Origin: Pegoplata infirma
Lineage: Eukaryota > Arthropoda > Insecta > Diptera > Anthomyiidae
Assembly: GCA_963921195.1 (NCBI GenBank)
Contig: OY992537.1
Location: 80,613,287-80,677,286, forward strand
Direction: 5' to 3'
DNA length: 64,000 nucleotides
Shown: positions 21,715-34,106 of the stretch, piece after piece
Numbering within the stretch: the first letter of the stretch is position 1
How the letters are laid out: each line of letters opens with the position of its first letter
Notes under the pieces: model-generated
Database searches by the model: none
Told to the model about the DNA's origin: nothing
The model's input: only the letters and a program-made list of their open reading frames with translations
Program-made: the position numbers and the translations under genes

Positions 21715-24700
21715 AGGTATTTGAGCATATAAATGTGGGTGTGGAACAAGGTGCTATAATCCAAAAACCAAATTGTTCAGGAGAAGCAAAAAACTAAATA
21801 AGTCCGGAAAAAAATTAATTTTTTTAAATTTCTTTTTGCAGCTCGACGAAGATGGACCATATGCATTTACAAAATTTCATTAAAAACAAATGAGCGGAAG
21901 TAGCCCAGGAAAATAAGGAGAAAAAAAGGGCAATATGCGGAAAATCGGATAGGTTCTCTGAAAACTTGCACAGACCTTTGTTTTGACAATCTAAATAAGA
22001 AAAAAAAGTCCTAAGAAATCACCCGTGTCCTTGCTGAGGTATTGAGGTCAAAGGTCACAAAAACCGGGTTTTTTACAGTTTTTTGCTAATATCTCGCTTG
22101 ATATGCGTCAAACGCTTTAAGAGTCTATTACAAAACTTGTAGAATATAAAATTATCTACAATTTGTTTTTTAATACTTTTTTCGTATCTCTCACCTTTTC
22201 TGAGATATCAAGGCCAAAATTCACAAAAACCAGATTTTTTACAGTTTTTTGCTAATAGCTCGCTCGATATGAGTGCTACACTTTAAAAGCCTATTAAAGA
22301 ACTTATATAATATAAAATTATGTACAAATTTTTCTTTAAAATTTTTTTCGTATCCCTCACCGTTTTTGAGATATGGGCGAATTTATCTTTAATTTATGAA
22401 TGTAATAGGGGGACACAAAATAATTACACCAAACATTAAAACTGAAAAGGGCATATCTTTAAAACGAAATCGTGTATTACTAAAAAATAAAAAGTGCTAC
22501 GTAGATAATTAATCTAGCTTTTATTTGAGTCTTTTCTAGAGCAGATTGTGTAATTAAGGAATTAAATGCTGCGAAGGTCGAATTGTAAAATTAAGTTATT
22601 TTAAAATATTTTTTAGATACAGGTAACTAAGTGTAAAGTAATTAAAAAAAGCAACAAAAAATATTTCTTGTGTTATTAAAAAAAGTTGGAGGTCATTAAT
22701 TAAAGGTTTCAGACAATCCTGGTCTGAAATTTTTGTTAATCGGTTATATATAAAGTTATATGATACCTGAAGATAAACAAAAACATTATTACTAAAAATA
22801 CAAAATTTTGAACTTAGAAAAAATTGAGATTTTTTGGGAAACATATTGGGAAACCTGTATCAAAAAATATTTTAATATAATTTTTTTTTTCTAGCTCGAC
22901 TCTCGTAGAATACACTTAAAATAAAACCTATGTCAAAGCCGCAGAAAAATTGCCCATTTTGAGCTAAATGAGAAAATCTATCAAGACAGCAGACATATCT
23001 GCTGATTTCAGCTGAAAATTTCCTGATTTTAGCAGAAAAATCAGCTCATTTTAGCAAAAAAAAAAATCTGTTGATTTCAGCTAATCAATCTAATGATTGG
23101 TTGAAAAAAAAAATTTTTTAAAGATAGTTGCTAAATATTTCTGTAAAATTAGAAAAATAATCTGCTGATTTCTATTATTTTCTTTACTAAATGACTGAAA
23201 ACTTAGTAAAAAGATCCATTTCAGGAGAAAAACTGCTTAAAGTTTGAAGCTGAAAGTTGTTTACAGATTTTTTGACAAGATTTTTTTTCCTGAGTGTATT
23301 CATTAATTAGACAATCTGCTCTAGATCAGACTCAAATAAAATTTAGATTAATTATCTACGTAGCACTTTTTATTTTTTTAGTAATACACGATTTCGTTTT
23401 AAAGATATGCCCTTTTCGGTTTTCATGTTTGGTGTCATTATTTCGTGTCCATTTATATTCATTAATTAAAGATAAATTCGCCCATTTCTCAAAAACGGTG
23501 AGGGATACGAAAAAATTATAAAGAGAAATTTGTACATAATTTTATATTCGATAAGTTCTTTAATAAACTTTTAAAGCGTAAGACTCATATCAAGCGAGAT
23601 ATTAGCAAAAAGCTGTAAAAAATCTGGTTATTGTGAGTTTTGGCCTTAATATCTCAAAAACGGTGAGAGATAAGAAAAAAGTATTAAGAAATATATTGTA
23701 GATAATTGTATATTCTACAAATTATATAATAGACTCCTAAAGCGTATAACGCATATCAAGCGAGATATTAGCAAAAAACTGTAAAAAACCCGGTTTTTGT
23801 GACCTTTGACCTCAATATCTCAGCAAGGACACGGGTGATTTCTTGGGGCTTTTTTTTCTTATTTAGATTGTCAAAACAAAGGTCTGTGCAAGTTTTCAGA
23901 GAACCTATCCGATTTTCCGCAGATGACCTCTTATTTTCCTGGGCTAAAGTAGCAAAAAAATGCATATGAAATTTTGTTCTAGTGGAATAAGGTGCTATGT
24001 TACAATTTCTACTAGGAATTTCAATACATTTGCCAAGTAGTTTTAATTTTTTTGTGTTATTTTTTAAAAATTAAAATTTAGCGTGATGAATTCTGCAAAT
24101 TTAGACGGGGTCCAGCAGTAATCATTTTTATATAAAAATAATAAAAAGCAGTTAATATTACAAAAAAAAAATAACTGTCTTATGGTTTATTTTAAACTGC
24201 TTTTCCCATAATGGGTAAAAAAAAATTGCACAATTTATGTAAGTTACTAACCATTAAATTTTAAAGTTTGAATTTAAAAATTTGATAGATTATCAAAATC
24301 CACCCTTAGTATTACGTAAAACAATATGTTGTCTTTATATGGATATAGCACCTTTTGTGTAAATCCATATCAACATAGCAAAAAAAATTGAATTTTTGAC
24401 GTCAATCGACCCAAATTTGATGAAACTCGGTATATATGTTGGGACTTACTCGACTTATACTAAAACGAAATTTAAGACTTTTGACTTCCGTAGTTTTGGA
24501 AATATGACGTTTCAAAAGTCAAGAAAATCGTTTAAAAGGTAAATTATAAATATTTATATCTTGAAAAGTATTTGAGGTATATCACTCCCAGATAGCTTTT
24601 TTTAAAGGCAAAATCATCACCTTTAAAATATCATTTTGCAAAATTTTTTTTTTATCTTTTTTGTGTTCCTGCACAATTCGCGATTCGCAAAAATATATCA

Positions 24701-26605
24701 AAAAAAGCGTCATTTTTAAAAATCTGAAAATAATATATGCTAATGGTGTGAGTCTTAGCTACAAGCTCTAAAAATTTCGCGTTGGTGAACGTTTTAAGTT
24801 TAGAGATATTAATAAAAAAGTGTAGCCAAGTAGGAAATTTTTTTTAAAATCTGATGAATATTTAATTATTATTTTTGAATATTTTTGCAAATACATAAAA
24901 TAAAACGGTGAAAAAAGTAAAGTTGATGTACACACGAGTACTACACATGAATATAATGTAACACAACTTTCTATCGATTACACTACTTAACAAAAGTCAA
25001 CTTTTTTTGCAGAGACTTCTAGAACACATTTTTAGAATTATTTGGCCTACACGAATCTGTCATCATAAACATTTTATCAAATTGTCTTCTGGACATATAA
25101 GCCTATTTTACAGACTTAACCCTCAAACCCAAGAAAGAAATAATAAAAGTTTCACACTGACATACCTGATATTATTTGTTCGTTTAATATTTTTGTATGT
25201 TCACTTGCAAAAACTAAATGGGCAAATCATGAGAACGCGATTACATAAAAATGACAATGGATTCGCGTTTAGTGGATTCACGTTAAAGAGAGCAAACAAC
25301 TTAAGAAAATGTATTTTAAACAATGAAAATTACAAAAATAAAAATACTTATTAGGGAAAAAGTATATGCAAATAATATTTTCGAATTTTGCTCAAAATTT
25401 AGATTTTTTTTTGCAAATATTTTCGCATAAACTCAATGAATTTTGAAATAATATGCATGTTTAATAATTTTTCCAATATAAAGTCATTCGTTGTATTTTA
25501 TGGGCAGGGACCGCAAAAAAGGTCTTTTTTCGAAAAGGCGATTTGATAAAATCTTTATGATGACAGATTCGTGTTAATGAGATCAAAATACTTTAGCAAA
25601 TGTAATCTAAGAGTCTGTGCAAAAAAAGTTGATTTTTGTAAAGTAGTGTAACTGATAAATGTTCATGTTATATTGTAGCTATGTGTAGTACCCGTATATA
25701 CCATTAACTTTACTTTTTTCGCCGTTTTATTATGTGTATTCGCAAAAATATTCAAAAATAAAAATTTAATATTCATCAGATTTGATAAAAATTTACTACT
25801 TGGCAACACATTTTTATTCATATCTCTGGTCTTAATACGTTCACCAACTTAAAATTTGTACAGCTTGTAGCTAAGATAGTAGCCAATAACATATATTTTT
25901 TTCAGATTTTTAAAAATGCCGTTTTTTCAGATATATTTTCGCGAATCGCGAATGTTGCAGAAATAGAAAAAATTCCCAAAATAAATTTTTTTTAAATGTT
26001 ATTTGAAAGGTCATAGTTTTGCCTTTAAAACAAGCTATCAGGGAGTAATATAGCTCAAATACTTTTGAAGATATAAATGTTTTTATTTCATCCTTTAAAA
26101 GATTTTCTTGACTTTTGACACGTCATATTTCTTGAACCACAAAAGTTAAAGGTCTTAAATTTTGTCTGAGTATAAGTCTTATAAGTCCCAACCAATACAC
26201 AAAGTTTCATCAAATTCAGAGACATCGAAGGGGTTCATGTTGAAAAATTTTAACTCTTTTTCCAGTTTACACTTTAACTATCGATAGATTAGATAATATA
26301 GCGTTTTTTGCCAAACCAATGGGCAAATGTTAAAGCCTAGGATGTTTTCTACACGTTAACCATCTCACATCTTAGAATTTAAATATATGACCTTTAGTTT
26401 AACTGCAAAACAAATGTAAGTATAAGGCAAAAATTATAAAATATTCCCAAAAATAGTTAAAATTTATCTTTTAAGGTCACTTTTATGACAAAAAACGATC
26501 AAGTTTTTAACAAATTTGTTAACAACTAGGTCGAACTATTGTAGGAAGGCACGATTTCTTGGATTTTAGCACCTTGTTCCACACATACATTCATATATTA
26601 AAAAT
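21715..26605. mobile_element. Composite foldback: two palindromes inside one inverted repeat
   Basis: The outermost match is TGGAACAAGGTGCTATAATC near 21738 against GATTTTAGCACCTTGTTCCA near 26560. Inside is palindrome A (about 21840-23990), with CGGAAAATCGGATAGGTTCT, TTGAGGTCAAAGGTCACAAA and ATATCTCGCTTGATATGCGT mirrored on the right. Palindrome B (about 24340-26290) has TGGGACTTACTCGACTTATA and CGAATCTGTCATCATAAACA mirrored on the right. The centre of A contains the mariner-like MITE at 22913-23296. A 115-codon frame at 25007-25354 crosses the centre of palindrome B and lacks protein features. Confidence 0.75.
22913..23296. mobile_element. Mariner-like MITE nested in a foldback
   Basis: The element begins CACTTAAAATAAAA and ends TTTTTTTTCCTGAGTG. 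It is flanked by TA on both sides (22911-22912 and 23297-23298). At 384 bp it resembles the 406-bp element at 12504-12909 in ends and length. The sequence on its right resumes the host palindrome arm (CATTAATTAGACAATCTGCT). Confidence 0.55.
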
Positions 26606-26941
26606 TTTTTTGTTTAGAAAAAAGTTTTGGAAATATTTAAAAAAAAAAAATTAAATTGCTCTAAAAATGGGGTATTTTTTATATAAATATTGAGTTTCAA
26701 CAACTTTGTCTGTGAAAGAGTGCAAAACCGCTTATATGGTCTTAAAATATGAGATTTTATCTAATAAATCCCTGAATGTCTGTTTGCGGTTTTTTGCGGT
26801 TTTTGACCAATCAATTTTTTTGTGAAAGGCCTCCAGTTGCTAAAAATCCATGTGAAACAAAAATCAAGTTGTTTTTTAGTATTTGTTGTCTTTATATTCC
26901 GTATGGTAGTTTTTACTGCAGCTAATGCGTGTGGTGTTTAT

Positions 26942-27320
26942 TAGAGATGGGTGCGTGAGTAATTCTAGATCACGAACACTCACGCCCGCCCCATTTTTGG
27001 GCGTGGTTATAAAAAAAGATATAATAATGATACAATTGTATTACTTAAGAGCAAAAACCAATAAAAATTAATTTGCAGTGATTAATTGCAAGGGTCAAAG
27101 TGCTACCCTACGTCCCCACCAAGCCCCTATCAAAAACGCCCCTTTATTTTTATTTTTTTTTTAATTTTTTAGTTTTTTAAAATTTTGATGTTGTTTTCAA
27201 ATACTGTCAATTTCCATATTTTTGGTATTTTATGGTTTTTGTTGATGCTTTTTCTTTGTGAGAGATGAATACGTGAGTGATTGGATAAAAACGCACCTCA
27301 TCAACTAGACCTTGAATTAT
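26942..27320 (+). mobile_element. Fragment with hAT-type MITE ends
   Basis: TTAGAGATGGGTGCGTGAGT at 26941 matches the left end of the intact MITE at 59567. A second left-end-like phrase, GAGATGAATACGTGAGTGAT, occurs near 27262. No right terminus or target duplication was found, so boundaries are uncertain. The interior (GGGCGTGGTTAT near 27000) differs from the intact copy. Confidence 0.4.
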
Positions 27321-27339
27321 TGTGTTCTGATCCTGTAAT

Positions 27340-27975
27340 AATTTTCGTCTGTAACTTTTTGAGATAAATGTTTGCATTTACTGAATTAAGTGAAAAATAA
27401 AAACTAGATTAAAAATGAATTAATTACTGTTAATTAGTTACTTAAAAGTATACATATTTTATTTATTTTATATTTATTTACTTGTTCTTAAAATATATTT
27501 TGAAATCAAAATTACAGCGAAAATTTCGGATTATGTTTTTTTCAAAAAAAAAAAAACAAAACAAAAATAACGCTTAAAAGGTTAAAACAAATTTCTTCCA
27601 ATTTTAACTTCTAAAATACTGCGTTTTTATTTATTTATGATTATCCATTAACAAAAAATTGTAATCTTCTGTTTCGTGACTTTTTGAGATAAATTTGTAC
27701 TTTAATGAGATTTAGTGAAAAACAAAAATCGAATTTAAAATTAAATTTATACTAATAAAAGCACATATGATACATTTACTTTTTAAAGTTTTTAATAGCA
27801 CATTAAGTCGCTATAATTTGCCATTTTATATATTCATGTATAACTTTTTGTTCGAAAGTTACAGCAAAAATTGTGAACCTAACAGGTTAAAAAAAAATTT
27901 TCAATGTTTTTTTTCAAAAATGTTGTGCTTTTATGTGTTTAAGATAAGTCATCAATAAAAAATTATAAAATTTTA
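27340..27975. repeat. Two-copy direct duplication of about 325 bp
   Basis: ACTTTTTGAGATAAAT occurs near 27353 and 27679. It is followed in both copies by TTTAGTGAAAAA-CAAAAA-type sequence, AAGTTACAGC-AAAAATT, an AGGTTAAAA tract and an ATTAAC/ATCAAT-AAAAAATT end. The copies are diverged, so the duplication is not recent. Confidence 0.55.
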
Positions 27976-28024
27976 AAATTAAGTCTTCTATGTATTAATC
28001 GCCATTTTAGGTACCATCCACCCC

Positions 28025-28560
28025 CACTGTGCGTCATCGTTAGTCGGCAATTAGCGGTAAAAGTTGGAAAAAATTATGTATTTGAACTAGAATAAAAACG
28101 CGATTGTAGTTCAAAAATACTGATCTGCGATTTTGGTTCACATATGCTAATCAGCATTTTCGGACTAAAATCGTGTCTTTTTACTTTTTAATATTTTTTA
28201 GATAACAAAAGTTGGAAAATGATAAGTTTTTTATATAAAAAATATTAAAAAAAAATATAAAAACTCGTATTTTTATATTTTTTTAATATTTTTTAGAAAA
28301 CACACTTAACATTTTTCAATTTTTGAGGCCAATTTGAAAAAAAAAAAAAATATATTGAAGTGCGCCAAATTTCCAAATTTTTGAGCCGGATTTGGTCAAA
28401 AATTTTGGACACGAATTTTAGTCGAAATACGAACTTTTTAAACTTTGACTTTGAACGACTGAAGATGACCGTTCAAAATTTTTTCATAAATTTTTCTACA
28501 ATCAGCTCTAACGTGGCCATCGTTTGGCAGGTACGACGACATGAAATTATAAATATTTTT
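28025..28560. mobile_element. Second copy of the 7.66-kb foldback, no LINE
   Basis: From TTAGTCGGCAATTAGCGGTA through GATCTGCGATTTTGG and GCTAATCAGCATTTTCGG to CAATCAGCTCTAACGTGGCC and CATCGTTTGGCAGGTACGAC it follows the host foldback at 7655-10817. The central spacer is continuous. The outer left arm is missing. This copy shows what the host looked like without the LINE. Confidence 0.75.
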
Positions 28561-28564
28561 TGAT

Positions 28565-29241
28565 CCCATGAGATACCATTCTGAATTTTGGATATGGGTT
28601 ATCACCAAATTTCTTTTAAAAAAATAAAATATTTTTTTTTTAATTCACAAAGTGTTTTTTAAAATATTCGCAAAGTGCTATGCCTTTTAAAATATTTCCT
28701 AAATGCGCAAGACTTTGGCTTTCATAAGAGTCAATAATTGTAAAACGGATTTTTCTGACTTTTGCCAAAAACTTTGACCAACTATAATTTGAAAACTATA
28801 CCTAATTTTGAAAATCCAAATATGCAACATATATCATAGGGACGTGGCAATCTATGTGCATAATTTCGAACAGTAAGGCGAAATGTTTCGGAATTTCTCA
28901 GCCGATGATTTCAGTTTCGCCAACAAATTGCCAACGCTGTAAAAATTGTTCGTTTCTGCCTGAACTGCTTTAATTATTGGCTTAATATATATTTTTTTAG
29001 ATTTATATAAATTTGAAAATATCATACATATTGTATGTATTTGTATTAGAAAAACATACATCCATATAACTTGATAAAATGGTATACAGTTAGTTAAGCA
29101 CCGAAGTTATTTCTTTTTTTGGTTGGTTGGTTGGTTGGCATCATAGATGTCACTCGGGCAGCCCAAAGTGGTTTTTGTGGTTTATTGTTTTATATGTATG
29201 GGTATAAAATTTTATGTTTATATTTATATAAATTTTATAAT
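28565..29241. other. Intergenic DNA with a TTGG microsatellite
   Basis: No gene was recognised. A short run of TTGG units lies at about 29119-29139. A 69-codon minus-strand frame at 28852-29061 has no recognisable features. Confidence 0.5.
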
Positions 29242-29930
29242 CCCGAGTAAAAATAAACATATATTACAATATATAACTTGATACAAACATAATAAATTAT
29301 ATATGATTATACATCCCTGAGATATTTTCTAAATTTTTTTAATGCAGTCATATGTAGTAATATATAATTTAATCATGATTCGGATTAAAAGGTGTACGGT
29401 TGATATAATTATATAAAATTATATGAGGGTCAATACAAAATTTGTTTTTCTGTATAATTTAACATAATATTATATATAGCTTATTCTGTTCCATATAAAA
29501 CTATATATGTTTCCAATTAACCAAAAATTTTCTAAGGTTTTTAGGCAAAGTATAAGAAACTTTTTAAAATGTTCCTAAACATTTCCTTGTTAGGGTTATG
29601 TATATCACCTATCTGGTTCGAAGCGTACCCAACCATTTTTTTTTTTTTTGAAAATTATATGTTTGGTGAATGTATCGTTGACCTGTGGTGTATCTCAACC
29701 CCAACCAAAAAACACCGGGATTTTATATGTTTTTGTGCAATTAGATCTAATTAGATCCACCAATATAAGGCAATGTCTGGTCAAAACTCGGATGAAATCA
29801 AATCATATTTTATACAAGTTGATCTTTTTTAATGCAAAAACATCCACCATTATTCGGATCAAATTGCGTATTAATATATATTGTGTCATATATCATCATA
29901 TATTGCATCATATAAAAATTTTTACTCGGG
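29242..29930. mobile_element. MITE-like element with CCCGAGTAAAAAT ends
   Basis: CCCGAGTAAAAAT at 29242 is mirrored exactly by ATTTTTACTCGGG ending at 29930, a 13-bp perfect terminal inverted repeat. The interior is rich in ATATAT and ATTATATA pairs. Length is 689 bp. No clear target duplication was seen, so the superfamily is open. Confidence 0.65.
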
Positions 29931-30785
29931 TGCTCATTTTTTTGTGACGACCAAAGTACCCTAATATCCACATACATACTTGTACGGTAGAGTAGTTAAA
30001 AATTATTATTGCAGTGTTATTTTAATCACAAGAAAGTAAAAATAAAATCTCTCCTCGGCTCATGACAATTTTCTGTAAGTACTCAATATGGGTATATGTT
30101 TATTATGTACAAGCCGTCGGTGTTAAAAATTACAAATTATATTTCTCAGACCACTCTATTGTACAGCGTATAATAGCAAATACAGGACAGCACTGATTTT
30201 GAGGTTATTTTTTAAAATTCATAAAATGTTATTTCTGTTTTAGGAAATTTATTATACTAGAATTACAAAAAGAGAAAATAGTTGACCCCAATGCACTAGA
30301 GATATTATTGCAAAAATAAAAGTTGAAACAAAATCACATAAGTATATATAAAAATATCTAAATTATAGAAAAAGGAACAAAAAAACAAATTTTTAATTTT
30401 TGTGTTAGAAAATATATAAATATATGTTTTTATGCATGTTTAAGTTTAAAGTTATTTGTGGTATGCAGAGAAATATCATATGTATTTGTTTTTAAACTTT
30501 TTTAACTAAATACTTTACAATTGATAAATTTATTTTTTGACATTTTAAACTTCAAAAGCATTTATTACAACACTGAAAATTCAAAAAAAGTTTTGTTAAA
30601 TATTTTTGTTATAGTCACCACTTTTAGCCAAGGTTGTAAAAAAAGCACTAATGAACGTTACACAGAAAATAAAATTGTCAAATTTAAATCAACAAACATC
30701 AATTGTAAATCAACCAAACATGATAGCAACCAAACATTTAGTAAAACCGGCCGCCTGTTAGTCCATAATACAAAACTTCGATTTC
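29931..30785. other. Intergenic DNA, nothing recognised
   Basis: AT-rich sequence. A 100-codon frame at 30521-30823 is rich in S, T, N and K and runs into the neighbouring foldback arm; it is not called. Confidence 0.45.
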
Positions 30786-31395
30786 ACCGCTCAACAAATC
30801 GAAGGTTTTTGGCTCCGGTTTGAAGTTTCATATAAAATTTTAAAAGATTTTGACTCGCTGATTCCAAATCTGTGCTCCAAATTTTTCCATCACGTCTAGA
30901 ATTTTAATTATTCGCGGTTGAAAATGCGAAAAAACGCGATTTTTGCCTTTTTTGAAAGCCTGCACAGCAGCCACTGGGTGGAATAAAAATCTGGTATAAA
31001 GCGTTAAAGTAGAATTGAACTATGATCTCAAATATATGATCAAAAAAATTTTAAGTTGTTGCGCTATTATTGGCCAGACATGTATTTAAAAAAACACTGT
31101 GAAAAAAATAGAAAAAAGCACCATTTTTAAAAGGCTCTAAAACAAAAACCAGATGATCAATCTTTACTGTAATGAGCTCAAAATTTAGGCAAAAGTTCAT
31201 TCTTTCTTATAGACTTTTAAACCCATTAAAGATATCTTTCGGTTTATACGAAAAATAACACAGAAAACTTAAATTTGTAAAATATTTATTTTTTTTTAGT
31301 TTTTCTTTGAATTATATCAAAAAAACTAAGGTATCTATCTACCTTGCCTTTTTTATCATTTTAAAACGCAAGTGTAACCCAACCAAACTCAATAA

Positions 31396-33866
31396 CACTG
31401 TGCAACAAATTTTGGGTCATCGCATTGAGCCTCATTGCCTTCAACGCCATATGAAAGTAGACCATCAAGTGGACAAAATCACCAAAGGGTTTTGCAAAGT
31501 CAGTTCGGATTTCTTTTTTATAGCCCACTGAAGTTTTTATTTTTTTATTTTTTTATCAAAAGGCGTTTGGAAAACGTCAAAAATACTATAATAAGAACAC
31601 ATCTGAGCTTCAAAATATGATTAGATGTCTTCAAATGAAATTTTATGGCGGTTCTTTTCTTAGAACATTTTAACCCTCTAACTGCCATTTTAAGGGGTCA
31701 TTTTAGTCCTTTTTCAAAATCTAAACACAGAAGTCTAATAAAACGTCCATTTAGAGGGTTAAAATGTTCTACAAATATTTTCCTCAAATGTTGTCAAATG
31801 TTCGAAGTTTGTGCGACATGCGCAAAGTGCTTAAAAAGGGTCAAGTATAAATAATCAATGTTTGTTATTTTTTTTTTACCAAAGCAGTGTTAAAAAATGT
31901 CGACAAAAAACAGTGCAAATATACTTTTGAGCTAAAAATTATGTTCTGATGTGTTTTATAAAATTTTATGATGATTCTTTTCTTTGACCAAATTAACCCT
32001 CTAGCTCCCGTTTTAAAGGGTCATTTTTGTCCTTTTTTAAAAGAAATACAAAAAGTCTATAAAAAAATGCAGTTAAAGGGTTAAAATGTTTTACAAATAT
32101 TTTCTGCATCAAATTTTACTAGGGCACGTCTATGACAGAAAGTTCGTCCAGCATATAGAAAATGCTTAAAAATTTTAAAGTATTAAAATTTTTTTTTTTA
32201 TATTTTTTTTGGGCCGAAATATAAAAAAAACAAGTAACAAAGTTAAATTCGACTTTGTCGAATGTATTAATACCCTCCACGATGTAAAAAAGTTTATTTG
32301 CAAAAATAAAAACAAAACAAAAATTAAAAAAAAAAAAAATCCGGGAAAAAAATTGTCGAAAATGTTTTTTTTTTTTTTTAATATTTTTGTACTTGTTCAA
32401 ATACCATTCGGTGATCGATTCTGTTCACATGTGTCAACCAGCAGCCGAATTAAAGCATTTTGTGTTTTTTAGGTTATGTTGAATGTACCACAATTTTCGA
32501 GGTGTTCTTACATTTTCGTTCATACTTTTGAACCGCTGAACCGATTTCGCGATCGGAATCAAAAGTTGTGTCAGTTGACACGAAAACCCCCATATATAAT
32601 ATTGATCAGTGTTCGATTTTAAGACATTCTAGCGATGCCTGTCCGTCTGTGAAAATGGTGATCACGGTCAAAGTTTTAAACAAATATAACTAAGACTTAG
32701 CATATTTACTTGTTGTTGCCCTAAGTAGTTTGGTATTGCATTTGAGTGAAATCGGTTCAAAAGTTATGAACGAAAATATAAGAACACCTTGAAAATTGTG
32801 GTACATTCAACATAACCTAAAAACACAAAATGCTTTAATTCGGCTGCTGCTTGACACATGTGAACAGAATTGATCACCGAATGGTATTTAAACAAGTACA
32901 AACATTGAAAAAAAAAACATTTTCGCCGAATATTTTTTTTACAAAAAATTTTTTTAGCGAATTTTTTTTTTTGCTAACTTTTATACATTGTAAAGGGTAT
33001 CAGTACATTCGACAAAGTCGAATTCAACTTTGTTACTAGTTTTTTTTATATTTCGGCCCAAAAAAAATATAAAAAAAAAAAATTTGAATACTTTAAAATT
33101 TTTAAGCATTTTCTATATGCTGGACGAACTTTCTGTCATAGACGTGCCCTAGTAAAATTTGATGCAGAATATATTTGTAAAACATTTTAACCCTTTAACT
33201 GCATTTTTGTATAGACTTTTTTGTATTTCTTTTAAAAAAGGACGAAAATGAACCTTTAAAACGGGAGCTAGAGGGTTAATTTGGTCAAAGAAAAGAATCA
33301 TCATAAAATTTTATAACACACATCAGAACATCATTTTTAGCTCAAACGTATATTTGTACTGTTTTTTGTCGATATTTTTTAACACTGCTTTGGTAAAAAA
33401 AAAAACAAACATTAATTATTTATACTTGACCATTTTTGAGCACTTTGCGCATGTCGCACAAACTTCGAACATTTGACAACCCCTAGTGAAATTTTATGAG
33501 CAAAATATTTGTAGAACATTTTAGCCCTCTAAATTGACGTTTTATTAGACTTCTGTGTTTAGATTTTGAAAAAGGACTAAAATGACCCCTTAAAATGGCA
33601 GTTGGAGGGTTAAAATGTTCTAAGAAAAGAACCGCCATAAAATTACACTGAAGACATCGAATCATTTTTTGAAGCTCAGATGTGTTCTTATTATAGTATT
33701 TTTGACGTTTTCCAAACGCCTTTGATAAAAAAATAAAAACTTCAGTGGGCTATAAAAAAGAAATCCGAACTGACTTTGCAAAACCCTTTGGTGATTTTGT
33801 CTATTTGATGGTCTACTTTCATATGGCGTTGAAGCCATTGAGGCTCATTTTTCTTGTTGCACAGTG
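31396..33866. mobile_element. Inner foldback with CACTGTGC ends and TAA duplication
   Basis: The element starts CACTGTGCAACAAA and ends TTGTTGCACAGTG, and is flanked on both sides by TAA (31393-31395 and 33867-33869). The related sequence near 58041 reads, in complement, CAAACTCAATAATTTG, an uninterrupted site with a single TAA. Arms of about 800 bp include CATTGCCTTCAACGCCATAT, AAAGTAGACCATCAAG, TTAACCCTCTAACTGCCATT and GTCTATGACAGAAAGTTCGT with close complements. A TAA target duplication fits PIF/Harbinger (TWA); a 3-bp duplication with CACTG ends also fits CACTA. No transposase is present. Confidence 0.75.
32225..33050. mobile_element. mini-me-derived palindromic centre
   Basis: The middle of the inner foldback holds a mini-me-like core (GATCAGTGTTCGATTTTAAG, then GCCTGTCCGTCTGTG) at about 32599-32652, with only two or three GTCY units. 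Mini-me 3'-end-like hairpins (TTCGACTTTGTCGAA next to ACCCTCC or GGGTATCAG) lie inverted on both sides, near 32250 and 33015. ACCACAATTTTCGAGGTGTT and its complement also flank the core. It looks like a mini-me that gained inverted ends, or two copies joined head to head. Confidence 0.6.
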
Positions 33867-34106
33867 TAATTAGAAAGAAATTGTCTTCTATGTTGGAGAC
33901 CACAGACAAATTATACTGTGCTGTGCAGGCTTTCAAATAATGCAAAAATCGTAATTTTTTGCATTTTCAATCGTGGATAACTAAAAATCTAGACGTGATG
34001 GAATAATTTGGAGAACAGATTTGGAATCAGGAGATCAAAGTCTACTAAAATTTGATCACCAGAATTCAAACCGGAAAATGAGTGTTGAGCGGTGTTTTGT
34101 TTTCAA

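Larger units (their letters stand above)
30786..34093. mobile_element. 3.3-kb nested palindrome: outer foldback
   Basis: The outer ends ACCGCTCAACA (30786) and TGTTGAGCGGT (to 34093) pair. Next come TTCCAAATCTGTGCTCCAAA, TTTTTCCATCACGTCTAGA and GAAAGCCTGCACAGCA with their complements. The outer element occupies 30786-31395 and 33867-34093. It is also present as a separate, shorter copy at 57793-58413. It is split by the inner foldback at 31396-33866. The left outer part is longer than the right, which agrees with an off-centre insertion. Confidence 0.8.

Noticed and set aside
25007..25354. 115-codon frame as a gene
   Set aside because: It crosses the centre of a palindrome, has no recognisable motif and has a composition typical of translated AT-rich DNA.
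30521..30823. 100-codon plus-strand frame as a gene
   Set aside because: Low-complexity K/N/S/T composition, no family, and the 3' end lies in a foldback arm.
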